Shown here piece by piece: positions 14,710 through 24,186 of a stretch of 64,000 nucleotides of DNA (positions are counted from its first letter, which is position 1; each line of letters opens with the position of its first letter). The notes under the pieces were generated by a model. That model saw only the letters and a list, made by a program, of their open reading frames with translations. It had not been told where the DNA came from and ran no database searches. This DNA is from CALOCY01 sp942491975 (lineage in GTDB: Bacteria > Bacteroidota > Bacteroidia > Bacteroidales > Prolixibacteraceae): assembly GCA_942491975.1 (NCBI GenBank), contig CALOCY010000004.1, positions 2,294,001 to 2,358,000 on the forward strand, written 5' to 3'. Both the position numbers and the translations under genes were made by a program.

Positions 14710-16062
14710 ATGAAAAAAAGAAGAAGGCCTGTAATACGGGTTAGGGCTATACGGCCTATCGTCCGGTTTATCCAAAAAGAAGTCAATTCAGGTATTGTAT
14801 TGGTGTTTGTTACAGCCCTAGCTATGCTTGTGGCCAATTTGCCCATTCGTGAACTCTATTTCCATTTTTTTGAAGAAACCATAATTAGTGTTGACTTTCA
14901 ATTTTTGACACTTTCGAAGTCTTTACATCACTGGATTAACGATGGATTAATGGCCATCTTTTTCTTTTTAATCGGGCTTGAGGTAAAGCGTGAGATTTTG
15001 ATCGGGGAGCTGTCGACACCAAAAAAAGCATTATTCCCAATGATAGCTGCATTAGGCGGGATGTTAGTCCCTGCACTAATTTTTACAGGATTCAATTTTA
15101 ATGAAGCAGATCAGATTAACGGATGGGCCATACCTATGGCCACCGATATTGCTTTTGCACTGGGTATTATCACCCTGCTCAAAAGCAAAGTCCCCATGGA
15201 GCTAAAGATATTTTTAACAACATTGGCCATTATTGATGACCTTGGAGCCGTAGTAACCATTGCTTTTTTCTACACCAATGATATTTCCATGAACTTTCTG
15301 CTGCTGGCATTGGCCGGATGTTTGGTATTGTGGGGATTGAATAAAGTCGGGGTGCGGGTTTTATGGCCCTATGTTTTAATCGGTATTTTAGTGGTTTGGT
15401 ATCCGTTATTGAAATCCGGTGTACACGCTACTATTGCAGGAGTTTTGGTGGCCTTTACCATCCCTTTGCGCAGAGCTGTAAATGCAGAATATTTTGTAGC
15501 AAAAGTACGGGGTTCAGTAGATGAATTCTGGGCTAATTCGGAAGATGAAAGCCGCTATAAACTAAATGCCTCACAATATAGCACCATTGGGGCGATTGAA
15601 GAGATTTGTGATAAAGTGACCTCTCCACTCCAACATTTGGAACACAACCTGCACAATTTTACCCTTTACCTGATCATGCCCTTGTTTGCTTTTGCCAATA
15701 CAGGTATCTTTCTCAAAGAGTTTGATTTTAGTTCGTTAACATCAAGTACACTTTCTATGGGGATCTTTTTTGGGTTGTTTATGGGAAAAGTGATTGGTAT
15801 TACACTGTTTACATTTATTTTCCACCGCTTAAAATTGATTATTATTCCACCAAGCATAAGCTGGATGCAATTGATTGGGGCCGGTTTTTTGGCTGGGATT
15901 GGTTTTACTATGTCAATTTTTATTACCGAACTGGCATTTCACGACAATGGATTGGGCGTAGTATCAAAAGTCTCTATTTTACTGGCCTCTATCGTATCTG
16001 GAATTGTAGGCTATGTGATCTTAAAAAGAGTAGCTCACTCCAATAGCCAAAAACAGAAATAA
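14710..16062 (+). CDS. nhaA: Na+/H+ antiporter NhaA
   Basis: The 450-residue protein exchanges internal sodium for external protons and protects against sodium and alkaline pH. The essential aspartates are visible: Asp146 in MATDIAFALG and the pair Asp176-Asp177 in LAIIDDLGAV, matching D133, D163 and D164 of the E. coli protein. The start is chosen at ATG 14710; the N-terminus (MKKRRRPVIRVR) is a basic extension before the conserved helix. About 12 membrane helices are present. The gene heads a four-gene plus-strand series with spacings of 11-22 bases, although the other three products are exported hydrolases with no evident link to ion transport. Confidence 0.96.
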   Translation: MKKRRRPVIRVRAIRPIVRFIQKEVNSGIVLVFVTALAMLVANLPIRELYFHFFEETIISVDFQFLTLSKSLHHWINDGLMAIFFFLIGLEVKREILIGELSTPKKALFPMIAALGGMLVPALIFTGFNFNEADQINGWAIPMATDIAFALGIITLLKSKVPMELKIFLTTLAIIDDLGAVVTIAFFYTNDISMNFLLLALAGCLVLWGLNKVGVRVLWPYVLIGILVVWYPLLKSGVHATIAGVLVAFTIPLRRAVNAEYFVAKVRGSVDEFWANSEDESRYKLNASQYSTIGAIEEICDKVTSPLQHLEHNLHNFTLYLIMPLFAFANTGIFLKEFDFSSLTSSTLSMGIFFGLFMGKVIGITLFTFIFHRLKLIIIPPSISWMQLIGAGFLAGIGFTMSIFITELAFHDNGLGVVSKVSILLASIVSGIVGYVILKRVAHSNSQKQK

Positions 16063-16083
16063 GCATTTTTAAGTATCGTACAA

Positions 16084-16656
16084 ATGAAACGGATTCTATT
16101 AATACTTGTAACATTATTACCACTATCGGTTAGTGCACAAACAGCTTTGCTGTTGATTGATATCCAGGAATTCTATTTCCCGGGTGGTATGGTAGAATTG
16201 GAAAACCCAATTGAAGCAAGCCGTAATGCTAAAAAAATATTGAACCATTTCCGGAAAAAGAAAAATTTGATTGTACATGTACAACACAATGCCAAATCAG
16301 GCAGTAAAATACATGATAGTGTCACCCCTTTACCGTCAGAAAACGTCATTTCTAAAGATCAGGTGAACTGTTTTAAAGATACAGACCTGCTTCATTACCT
16401 AAAAAAACATACCATTGATACACTGGTGATATGTGGCATGCAAACCCATATGTGTGTGGAGGCAGCAACCCGTGCTGCTCACGATCTTGATTTTAAATGT
16501 ATAGTGATACACGACGCTTGCGCAACCCATAAATTGATGTATGAAGAGCAAGAAATAAGTGCTGAAGATGTACACTGCTCTACATTAAATACGTTAAAAA
16601 GTTATGCTAAAATTATTGATACAGAAACATATCTGAAAAACAATAAAGCCGAATAA
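16084..16656 (+). CDS. Exported isochorismatase-family cysteine hydrolase
   Basis: The 190-residue protein has a signal peptide (MKRILLILVTLLPLSVSAQ) and an isochorismatase-like fold. The catalytic triad of the family is visible: Asp26 in LLIDIQ, Lys91 in VISKDQ, and Cys124 in GMQTHMCVEAATR. Family members hydrolyse isochorismate, nicotinamide or other amides; the exported location makes a siderophore role unlikely, and the substrate is unknown. It lies 21 bases after nhaA and 11 bases before the histidine-phosphatase gene. Confidence 0.87.
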   Translation: MKRILLILVTLLPLSVSAQTALLLIDIQEFYFPGGMVELENPIEASRNAKKILNHFRKKKNLIVHVQHNAKSGSKIHDSVTPLPSENVISKDQVNCFKDTDLLHYLKKHTIDTLVICGMQTHMCVEAATRAAHDLDFKCIVIHDACATHKLMYEEQEISAEDVHCSTLNTLKSYAKIIDTETYLKNNKAE

Positions 16657-16667
16657 TATTACTCATT

Positions 16668-17192
16668 ATGAGATCAACAATGCGTATCCTGATACTACTG
16701 GCAATAATAACTATTCTAAGTTCGTGTACGACAACAACCACCTACTATTTAGTGCGCCACGCCGAGAAAAAAGAGGCGACACCTGATCCTGAATTGTCTG
16801 CAACAGGACATGCCCGTGCCGAAGCATTGTGCGATTCGTTGTTGAATACCGGAATAGAAGCGTTGTATGTTTCCGACCGGTTACGTACCCGGCAAACGGC
16901 AGAACCGCTGGCTAAAGCATTGTCGATAAAGAGCACTGTAATTGCACCAACCAGGGCAGGTACCCAAGAGTTAATCAACCGGTTGCGACAGCACAAGGGG
17001 GATGCCGTTTTAGTCGTGGGACACAGCAATACGGTACCTTTAGTTATAGACAGCCTCATGCAGCAACCTCAAGGTATTACCCTTTCAGAACATGAATTCA
17101 GCAACCTGTTTGTTGTTACCATCCAAAAGGGAGTGACAGCAAAACGCTGGCTTGAGATAAAACATTATGGCGAAAAAGAAACTGATTTTTAA
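16668..17192 (+). CDS. Histidine phosphatase superfamily lipoprotein
   Basis: The 174-residue protein starts with a lipoprotein signal ending in LSSC (Cys20). The catalytic phosphohistidine motif is YLVRHAEKK (Arg30-His31), a common variant of RHG, with the downstream VVGHSNTVP histidine and an ALYVSDRLRTRQTA block. Members remove phosphate from small molecules or proteins; here it should act at the periplasmic face of a membrane. Its end overlaps the open frame of the next gene, but the true start of that gene is 22 bases downstream. Confidence 0.87.
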   Translation: MRSTMRILILLAIITILSSCTTTTTYYLVRHAEKKEATPDPELSATGHARAEALCDSLLNTGIEALYVSDRLRTRQTAEPLAKALSIKSTVIAPTRAGTQELINRLRQHKGDAVLVVGHSNTVPLVIDSLMQQPQGITLSEHEFSNLFVVTIQKGVTAKRWLEIKHYGEKETDF

Positions 17193-17214
17193 GCTATTAT
17201 CAAAAAACGGAACT

Positions 17215-18369
17215 ATGAAAAAAGCAGCAATCCATTTTATTGTATTGGTCATTTTAGGGCTATGGGGATGTAACCCTACAGTAGAGCATAACCTGAAAAA
17301 AGAGTTACAGGCAGAGCTTGACAAAATAACTGCTTCTGAAGTCATCCCGGGCGCAACCCTTTGTGTGATTACACCAGATAATAAGGTATGGAACATTGCA
17401 TCGGGTTATGCTGATATTGAAAACAATACAGAGATGAAACCGGACGACATCATGTTCTCCGGAAGCATTGGGAAATGTTATGTATCAACCATTATCCTTC
17501 AGCTAATGAATGAAGGAAAATTAAGTCTGAACGATTCTGTTAAAGATTATTTTACAGATGAAACGTGGTTTGAAAAAATTCCGAATGCCAACGATATAAC
17601 CCTACAAATGTTACTCAACCACACTACCGGAATTCCACGTTATGTATTTGATTCATCGGTCTGGGAAACGGTAAAAGCTGATCCTGATAAAATCTGGTCG
17701 GGCAAAGAGCGGTTGGAAAAAGTTTTTGACAGGCCATCTCTTCATGAAGCCGGAAAAGGATGGGCATATTCCGATACCAATTACATCATATTGGGAATGA
17801 TCATCGAAAAAGTTACAGGAAATGATTACTATACAGAACTGAGTAACCGATGCCTGATCCCTTTTAACCACAATTATACTGCCCCCGCCAATAAACGAAA
17901 GATTGAAGGATTAACTCCTGGATATTGTACCGTAGAGGTTTTTTTACTTCCCCCTAAAGTTGGTACGAACGAGGTTTATCCGTTTAACCCGCAAATGGAG
18001 TGGACAGGAGGAGGCGTTGTTACAAATGTTATTGACCTGGCTACATGGAGCAAGCAACTCTATTCGGGCAGGGTGTTTAACGACAGTATCACAGCACTTA
18101 TCAGGAAGCCTGTCCCGTTTGATGCTTTGGGCAAGAGTGTCTTTTACGGCATTGGAACAATTATCTGGAAAGGCCCGGAAGCTGTAAGTTACGGGCACAC
18201 CGGTTTTTTTCCGGGATACCGTTCTATTATGCAGTATGTTCCCGAGTATGATATTTCACTGGCTATGCAGATTAATACGGATAAGTTACCGGAAGGAATG
18301 TCGTTACACAGTTACTTGAATTCATTTAAAGCAATTCTTATCGGAAAAAAAGAGGTGACAGGACAGTAG
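17215..18369 (+). CDS. Serine hydrolase, class C beta-lactamase-like lipoprotein
   Basis: The start at 17215 (MKKAAIHFIVLVILGLWGC) gives a lipoprotein signal with Cys19; the frame is open 16 codons further but that extension is charged. The beta-lactamase/DD-peptidase motifs are present: Ser83-Ile-Gly-Lys86 (SxxK), YSD in GWAYSDTNY, and HTG in YGHTGFFPG. Such proteins hydrolyse peptides, esters or D-amino-acid substrates; few are true beta-lactamases. The 384-residue length is normal. It is the last gene of the nhaA series. Confidence 0.88.
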   Translation: MKKAAIHFIVLVILGLWGCNPTVEHNLKKELQAELDKITASEVIPGATLCVITPDNKVWNIASGYADIENNTEMKPDDIMFSGSIGKCYVSTIILQLMNEGKLSLNDSVKDYFTDETWFEKIPNANDITLQMLLNHTTGIPRYVFDSSVWETVKADPDKIWSGKERLEKVFDRPSLHEAGKGWAYSDTNYIILGMIIEKVTGNDYYTELSNRCLIPFNHNYTAPANKRKIEGLTPGYCTVEVFLLPPKVGTNEVYPFNPQMEWTGGGVVTNVIDLATWSKQLYSGRVFNDSITALIRKPVPFDALGKSVFYGIGTIIWKGPEAVSYGHTGFFPGYRSIMQYVPEYDISLAMQINTDKLPEGMSLHSYLNSFKAILIGKKEVTGQ

Positions 18370-18444
18370 TTGGTTCGAGAATAAAGTACTCTCTCATCCC
18401 GGAACTGAACCGGAATTTCTAACTTTGAAAATCCACATCATAAG

Positions 18445-18464
18445 ATTCCCGCAAAAGCGGGAAT
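18445..18464. repeat. Short REP-like hairpin, ATTCCCGC family
   Basis: ATTCCCGC pairs perfectly with GCGGGAAT around an AAAA loop. Related hairpins occur at 19789-19808 and, in a variant form, at 29971-29991. It lies between convergent genes and may end the upstream transcript. Confidence 0.65.
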
Positions 18465-18500
18465 GATGATAGATCGTACTTTTAAACCTGTCTCTTACAG

Positions 18501-19607
18501 TTATCCGTCAAGGCTTTTGGTCAACCCCTTTACCACTTTCAGGTTTTCGAAAAACTCTTTGGCGATTACCCTGAGGATAGTGTATGCCGGAATAGCCAGT
18601 ATCATGCCCACTACCCCGGCTAAACTGCCTGCAACCAGAATGACAATAAAGATTTCGAGGGGATGCGCCTTTACGCTACTTGAGTAAATGAGCGGCTGAA
18701 ACAGGATGTTATCCAATACCTGTACCGTTACAAATACAAGGATCATAAAGCCAAGTAACGGGAGGGTATACTGCATAAAATCAGCTTCGAGGTTGAGGGC
18801 AACACCAATAATTAATCCCAATGAGGCGCCCATCCACGGACCAATGTAAGGAATTACATTGAACAAACCGCAAATCAGCCCGATAACCACCGCATGGCTA
18901 AAGCCAATACCGACAATTGACAACCCGATGGTAACCAGTAATCCCACCATAAATACTTCAAAGAGGATGCCCACAAAGTAACGATGCAGTAAAAAATGGA
19001 TGCTTCCCAAAATGTGTGCCACACGCTCTTCGTAATCGGTAGGAACCAGTGTCAGAATAGCCCTTCTGAACATTCCTTCATCCTTCAAAAAGAAGAAAGT
19101 AATGAACGATACGGCAAAAAATGCAATAAATAGTTCGCCCACAGCCGAAAGCAAAGCCCCCAGAAAAGAAGAGAGTTGCGAGAAATCCAGAAATGCCCCC
19201 AGCTTCTCTTTGGCAATGTCCTGAAATGTCTGGTTCTCAATCTCAACCGAATTTTCCGATGTAATCAGCATCAGCCGTCTTAACGGCTTCTCTATCTCTT
19301 CGAGTACCGACTGGATGTCAATAGACGAAAGCGTTTGAAATTCGTTGATCAACAGTGGTATGATAAACCGGAAGAAACCAAAGAAAACGATCCACAACAC
19401 AATAAGGGTAACAAAAGCCCCCAGTGATTTCGACACGGTGAATTTTCCGATCTTGAGCCGCTGTACAAACCGCACTACCGGACGGCCTACCAGTGAAACA
19501 ACAAATGAGATAAGGATGTAAGTGACAATGGTGCTAAAATACCACAGCAAAAAGATCAGGAACAACCCGCCTAAAACCAATAAGATATTTTTCGTGCGTT
19601 GTGTCAT
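18501..19607 (-). CDS. AI-2E family transporter (PerM-like)
   Basis: The 368-residue protein has about eight membrane helices and the family signatures, including the C-terminal phrase GLFNVIPYIGPWMGA and the final PLIYSSSVKAHPLEIFIVI. The AI-2E exporter superfamily includes TqsA (quorum signal export) and sodium/lithium antiporters, so the substrate cannot be called. It is a single-gene unit with its own -7 box and is convergent to the serine hydrolase gene. Confidence 0.88.
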   Translation of the reverse strand: MTQRTKNILLVLGGLFLIFLLWYFSTIVTYILISFVVSLVGRPVVRFVQRLKIGKFTVSKSLGAFVTLIVLWIVFFGFFRFIIPLLINEFQTLSSIDIQSVLEEIEKPLRRLMLITSENSVEIENQTFQDIAKEKLGAFLDFSQLSSFLGALLSAVGELFIAFFAVSFITFFFLKDEGMFRRAILTLVPTDYEERVAHILGSIHFLLHRYFVGILFEVFMVGLLVTIGLSIVGIGFSHAVVIGLICGLFNVIPYIGPWMGASLGLIIGVALNLEADFMQYTLPLLGFMILVFVTVQVLDNILFQPLIYSSSVKAHPLEIFIVILVAGSLAGVVGMILAIPAYTILRVIAKEFFENLKVVKGLTKSLDG

Positions 19608-19636
19608 GGAGTACAGTTATTGAGTTATACGTTAAA

Positions 19637-19644
19637 CAAATATA
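19637..19644 (-). promoter_or_regulatory. -7 box of the AI-2E family transporter
   Basis: TATATTTG on the minus strand, 30 bases before the ATG. The base triplet at the -33 position is ATG, one change from TTG. Confidence 0.55.
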
Positions 19645-19860
19645 GGGCTAAATTTTGTTTTTGCATATTAACCCGAATCCGATTTTTAACGTGTTGATTT
19701 TGTGCTGTATGTAATATTGAAGATCGACAAATATTAAATATTGGGATGTGAGATGGATACCTGGTTGTTATCACGAGAAAAGAATAAGATTCCTGCGAAA
19801 GCGGGAATGACGAAACACAGCAAACTGCACGGATTTGACCCCAAAGAGATTAAAAATGCT

Positions 19861-19888
19861 AAAAGGCCACACTTACATGCGACCTTTT
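19861..19888 (-). terminator. Rho-independent terminator of lon
   Basis: On the minus strand AAAAGGTCGC can pair with GTGGCCTTTT across an eight-base loop, about 26 bases after the lon stop codon, followed by T-rich sequence. Confidence 0.65.
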
Positions 19889-19913
19889 CTATCTTCATTC
19901 GTAATTACCTCTT

Positions 19914-22367
19914 TTAGTCTATTTTTTGCGGATTGTCCACTTTTGTTTTTAAGAGGGCAATATCCAGTACGTCCATAATATTTTTCACAAAGTGGAATTT
20001 CAATCCTTTCAGGTACCCTTCTTTGATCTCTTCGAGATTTTTCCTGTTTTCGTGAGAGAGGATAATCTCTTTGATTCCCGCTCGTTTAGCGGCTAAAATC
20101 TTCTCCTTTATTCCCCCTACTGGTAATACTTTACCACGCAAGGTAATCTCTCCTGTCATGGCAATATCTTTCTTCACTTTACGCTGGGTAAATGCCGATG
20201 CCAATGAGGTTACCATGGTTATCCCTGCCGAAGGGCCATCTTTGGGGATAGCACCCTCGGGAACATGCACATGCACATTCCATTTTTCAAACACTTCCGG
20301 TGAGAGCTTTAGGATATCGGCATGTGATTTAAGGTATTCCAGTGCAATCATGGCCGACTCCTTCATCACATCTCCCAGGTTACCGGTGAGTGTAAGCTGT
20401 CCCTTGCCTTTACTCAGGCTCGATTCTACAAATAGTATTTCCCCTCCTACAGCAGTCCATGCCAGGCCGGTAACAACGCCTGCAAATTCATTGCCCTGGT
20501 ATTTATCGCGCGAGTACTCTTCCACACCCAGGTATTCCCTGGCTTCCTGAAGTGACACCTGTTTATTGACCTCTTCGCCAAATGCAATTTTTCGGGCAAT
20601 ACGGCGTACCATTTTGGCAATTTTCTTATTTAATTCGCGAACACCCGATTCGCGACTGTAGCATTCAATGATAAATTCCAACACGGCATCAGAGAGTTCT
20701 ACCTGTCCGGCTTCCAATCCGTGGTTTTCGAGTTGCTGCGGCAGCAGGTGACGCCGGGCAATTTCAATTTTTTCTTCCACCAGGTAGCCGCTCACTTCTA
20801 TCAGTTCCATTCTGTCGCGCAGTGCCGGGCTAATGGTGCTCAGTGTATTGGCAGTAGCAATAAACATCACCTTCGAGAGATCATAGTCTACCTCAAGGTA
20901 GTTGTCGTGAAATTCTGTATTTTGCTCAGGATCAAGAACTTCCAGCAACGCAGAAGCCGGGTCGCCGTGAAAGTCTTTGGATACCTTATCAATTTCATCA
21001 AGCATAAATACCGGATTAGCCGATTTGGCCTTTTTTATGTTTTGGATAATCCGTCCCGGCATGGCACCAATGTATGTTTTCCGGTGTCCGCGAATTTCAG
21101 CCTCATCGTGTAACCCCCCAAGACTCATACGGATATAGTTGCGTCCCAATGCCCGTGCTACCGAACGCCCCAACGATGTTTTTCCTACTCCCGGAGGGCC
21201 GTAAAGGCAAAGAATGGGCGATTTCATGTTATTTTTTAATTTCAGCACCGCCAGGTATTCCAGTATCCGCTCTTTTACTTTCTCCAGCCCGTAGTGGTCT
21301 TCGTTAAGTACTTCCTCGGCATGCACCATGTCAAAATTATCTTCGGTGTACTCTTCCCAGGGCAATTCCAGCAGGGTTTGCACATAGCCGTACTGCACCG
21401 AGTATTCTCCGGCAGCAGGGTTAAGACGGGAGAGTTTATGCACTTCCTTGTCAAAGTGTTTGCCCATCTCTTCACTCCATTTTTTCTCTTTCGCTTTGTC
21501 TTTCAGCTCTTTTATGTCCTGCTCAATGGGGCTGCCCCCCAGCTCATCCTGAATGGTTTTTATCTGTTGTTGCAGAAGAAATTCCCGTTGCTGTTGATCC
21601 AGGTCGCTTTTTACTTTCGATTGGATATCATGTTTCAGCTCCAGCTTCTGCAGTTCTTTAACCAGAAAGCTGACAGCCTGTACACCGCGCTCTTTCAGGT
21701 CGGCAATCTCCAACAGCTTCTGCTTATCTGCCACATTAATGTCACTGTTGCAACAAATGAAATTGATGAGGAATGTGGTATTTTCAATATTTTTAACCGC
21801 AAAACCTGCTTCTACCGGGATATTTCCCGATACTTTTACAATCTTCAACGAGAGGTCTTTTAACGAACCGATAACCGCTTCAAATTCTTCATTTATCAAC
21901 GGGGTAAAATCTTCCAGCGGTTTCACGGTAGCTTTAAAGAACGGGGCTTCCTGCTGCATTTCGGTGATTTCAAACCGTTTTTTACCCTGTATAATTACCG
22001 ATGTTGTCCCGTCAGGCATTTCCAGTACTTTTAGTATCTGGGCTGCTGTCCCTATACGGTGCAGGTCTTTTTCCAACGGTTCATCCACTTCTCCCTGTAA
22101 CTGGGCAACAGTACCGAGCATGCGGTTGCCACGGTACACTTCACGCACCAGCTGTAATGATTTCTCCCGCCCTACAGATATGGGCAATACCACCCCTGGA
22201 AACAACACCGTGTTGCGCAAGGGCAATATTGGCAGAATGTCAGGCAGTTCAACCGCCTTTAAATCCTCCTCATCCCCGTCGGCGATGATTGGAATAAAAT
22301 CAGAATCGTTGTCCATCAGGCTGGAAAATATGATGTTAGATAGTCCCTGTTCTTCTTTTTTGCTCAT
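19914..22367 (-). CDS. lon: ATP-dependent protease La
   Basis: The 817-residue protein has the full Lon architecture: N-terminal substrate domain ([19 protein letters not shown]), a coiled-coil middle, an AAA+ module with Walker [11 protein letters not shown] and Walker [10 protein letters not shown], and a C-terminal peptidase domain with the catalytic serine in PKDGPSAG and the lysine in [15 protein letters not shown]. It degrades damaged and regulatory proteins in the cytosol. The N-terminal acidic leader ([14 protein letters not shown]) is usual for Bacteroidetes Lon. The gene stands alone with a sigma-54-like promoter about 70 bases upstream. Confidence 0.97.
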   Translation of the reverse strand: MSKKEEQGLSNIIFSSLMDNDSDFIPIIADGDEEDLKAVELPDILPILPLRNTVLFPGVVLPISVGREKSLQLVREVYRGNRMLGTVAQLQGEVDEPLEKDLHRIGTAAQILKVLEMPDGTTSVIIQGKKRFEITEMQQEAPFFKATVKPLEDFTPLINEEFEAVIGSLKDLSLKIVKVSGNIPVEAGFAVKNIENTTFLINFICCNSDINVADKQKLLEIADLKERGVQAVSFLVKELQKLELKHDIQSKVKSDLDQQQREFLLQQQIKTIQDELGGSPIEQDIKELKDKAKEKKWSEEMGKHFDKEVHKLSRLNPAAGEYSVQYGYVQTLLELPWEEYTEDNFDMVHAEEVLNEDHYGLEKVKERILEYLAVLKLKNNMKSPILCLYGPPGVGKTSLGRSVARALGRNYIRMSLGGLHDEAEIRGHRKTYIGAMPGRIIQNIKKAKSANPVFMLDEIDKVSKDFHGDPASALLEVLDPEQNTEFHDNYLEVDYDLSKVMFIATANTLSTISPALRDRMELIEVSGYLVEEKIEIARRHLLPQQLENHGLEAGQVELSDAVLEFIIECYSRESGVRELNKKIAKMVRRIARKIAFGEEVNKQVSLQEAREYLGVEEYSRDKYQGNEFAGVVTGLAWTAVGGEILFVESSLSKGKGQLTLTGNLGDVMKESAMIALEYLKSHADILKLSPEVFEKWNVHVHVPEGAIPKDGPSAGITMVTSLASAFTQRKVKKDIAMTGEITLRGKVLPVGGIKEKILAAKRAGIKEIILSHENRKNLEEIKEGYLKGLKFHFVKNIMDVLDIALLKTKVDNPQKID

Positions 22368-22437
22368 TTTATCTTCGCTATTAATACAATGACAGAATGT
22401 CTTCTGTTTTTTCTCTTTTAATGTTCCTTTTTGTTTT

Positions 22438-22453
22438 GCAATAGTTATGCCAA
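22438..22453 (-). promoter_or_regulatory. Sigma-54-like promoter (-24/-12) of lon
   Basis: On the minus strand TTGGCAT, five bases, TTGCAA gives the -24 GG and -12 GC dinucleotides with the required 10-base interval (consensus TGGCAC-N5-TTGCA; one base differs). Transcription would start near 22426, leaving a leader of about 60 bases. A chance match in AT-rich DNA cannot be excluded. Confidence 0.45.
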
Positions 22454-22625
22454 ATCGGCAAACCGGCTACAAAATAGTAACAAATAATTGTAAAGAAGGT
22501 TAATCCCGGAAGGATATTGCCTTAAAACCTAAAAAGCATAATGGTAATTTAAAGGCTAAAGCATAGTGTAAAACATAGCTTCTTAGCACATTATGGTTTG
22601 CCTGGATGATATAAATTGGCAGCGT

Positions 22626-23372
22626 CTATTTTCTGAGAAGCCTCAGCAGAACAGCATACACCACATACAACGGCACAATCAGCAACACGGCACCTTCGCG
22701 GGTTACGGCCACCAACAGCACCACCAGTGCCATAAAAATATAGCGCGCACGGTTTTCACTGAAACGCAGTGATTGAAATTTAAACGATAACATGGGGATT
22801 TCAGCAATCAGCAACAGTGCAAAAAGCAGGTTTAACAGAGCTACAATAGCGGGATATCCGGCAATAGCTGCCGCAAGGGGTGTATTGTTGGAGATAGCCA
22901 TGCCCAATGCCGCATAGAAGATGGCACAAGCGGGGGTGGGCAACCCGATAAAGTTTTCGGCCTGTCGGGTGTCTACATTGAACTTGGCCAACCGCAGTGC
23001 CGAGAAGAGCGGGATTAAAAGTGTCGATCCCAACAATAACCAGTGGTACGCCCCGGCTTCGATTTCATGTAGTGTGGCTTCATGTAGCCCCAGCAATTGC
23101 CGTAGTATGGCGAAGGAGATGATACCCGGCAACAGGCCAAACGAAACCATGTCGGCCAGCGAGTCGAGCTGTTTGCCAGTGTCAGAGTAGGCTCTCAGCA
23201 ACCGTGCCGACAACCCGTCAAGAAAGTCGAAGAGTGCAGCTGCAAAAACCAGCAACCCGGCCCAATAGAGGCAGCCTTCAATGGCCAGTACCACACCAAT
23301 GGTACCTGCCGTAAGGTTAAGCAGGGTAATGAGATTGGGCAGTGTCCATATTTTCGGGCTACTCTTTTGCAT
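22626..23372 (-). CDS. pssA: CDP-diacylglycerol--serine O-phosphatidyltransferase
   Basis: The 248-residue membrane enzyme joins serine to CDP-diacylglycerol to give phosphatidylserine. The CDP-alcohol phosphotransferase motif D-G-x2-A-R-x8-G-x3-D-x3-D is intact in FDFLDGLSARLLRAYSDTG followed by KQLDSLADM. About eight membrane helices follow. It lies downstream of psd and cdsA on the same strand, so CDP-diacylglycerol synthesis, serine transfer and decarboxylation to phosphatidylethanolamine are encoded together. Confidence 0.95.
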   Translation of the reverse strand: MQKSSPKIWTLPNLITLLNLTAGTIGVVLAIEGCLYWAGLLVFAAALFDFLDGLSARLLRAYSDTGKQLDSLADMVSFGLLPGIISFAILRQLLGLHEATLHEIEAGAYHWLLLGSTLLIPLFSALRLAKFNVDTRQAENFIGLPTPACAIFYAALGMAISNNTPLAAAIAGYPAIVALLNLLFALLLIAEIPMLSFKFQSLRFSENRARYIFMALVVLLVAVTREGAVLLIVPLYVVYAVLLRLLRK

Positions 23373-23491
23373 TATAATTCCTTATTTTTGAATATCGAAC
23401 AAGAATTAAACAATGAAAAATTAATAGTTGAGAAACCTTAATTTATTTTGCTTACTTCTAAAATCGTTAATCGGTGTTCTTAAGTTAATTT

Positions 23492-24148
23492 TTATTTTAA
23501 CTGCGCTATCGGCGTTTTACCACCAACCACTTTCTGATCCAGCTTTACGTTTATGGTGCTGTCTAACGGTAAAAACAGGTCGACACGCGAGCCAAATTTA
23601 ATAAACCCCAGCTGATCACACTGTTTAGCCGGTTTTTCGGGTTGTGCATAGGTGACGATGCGGCGTGCCATCGCCCCGGCAATCTGGCGTATTACTACCG
23701 GCGTACCGTTTTTGTGTTCAATAAGGGTTGTAGCGCGTTCGTTTTCCTGCGATGATTTGGGTAGCCAGGCAGCCATGTACCTTCCACTGTGGTGCTTTAC
23801 GTATTTTACCATTCCCGAAATGGGGTAAAAGTTGATGTGTACATTATTCACCGACATAAAAACAGAAATCTGTATCCGCCGGTCGTGCAGGCATTCGTTT
23901 TCCGTAACCTCTTCAATCACCACCACCCTGCCATCGCATGGGGCATACACCACATTTTCGATTAGCTCGAAGGTGCGTGCGGGAACCCTGAAGAAACGTA
24001 CAACCAGTGCAAAAAGGGTGATGCCTGCCACTGTTGTCAACGTAAAAGGTGTTCCGGTACCGGAAAAGTACCACACGGCTACAATCAACAGCGCGACAAC
24101 CAGAAATGCTATGATAATGGAATTTGTTCCTTCTTTATGGATCTTCAT
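23492..24148 (-). CDS. psd: Phosphatidylserine decarboxylase proenzyme
   Basis: The 218-residue protein is the short form of Psd that makes phosphatidylethanolamine. Two N-terminal membrane segments precede the catalytic part. The self-cleavage site that yields the pyruvoyl group is the Gly-Ser of IKFGSRVDLF near residue 187. The phrase VYAPCDGRVVVIEE and the histidines in NVHINFYPISG fit the family. It lies between cdsA and pssA. Confidence 0.95.
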   Translation of the reverse strand: MKIHKEGTNSIIIAFLVVALLIVAVWYFSGTGTPFTLTTVAGITLFALVVRFFRVPARTFELIENVVYAPCDGRVVVIEEVTENECLHDRRIQISVFMSVNNVHINFYPISGMVKYVKHHSGRYMAAWLPKSSQENERATTLIEHKNGTPVVIRQIAGAMARRIVTYAQPEKPAKQCDQLGFIKFGSRVDLFLPLDSTINVKLDQKVVGGKTPIAQLK

Positions 24149-24186
24149 TGTTGTGCTTTTACAAGGGCAAAGATACTACAAATGGA

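Larger units (their letters stand above)
19608..19913. other. Intergenic region between the AI-2E transporter and lon
   Basis: It holds the transporter promoter (19637-19644), a REP-like hairpin at 19789-19808 (ATTCCTGC/GCGGGAAT, one mismatch) and the lon terminator (19861-19888). No gene is seen. Confidence 0.6.

Noticed and set aside
17167..17214. Upstream start for the serine hydrolase
   Set aside because: The extension is charged, lacks a signal peptide and overlaps the end of the preceding gene; the ATG at 17215 gives a proper lipoprotein signal.
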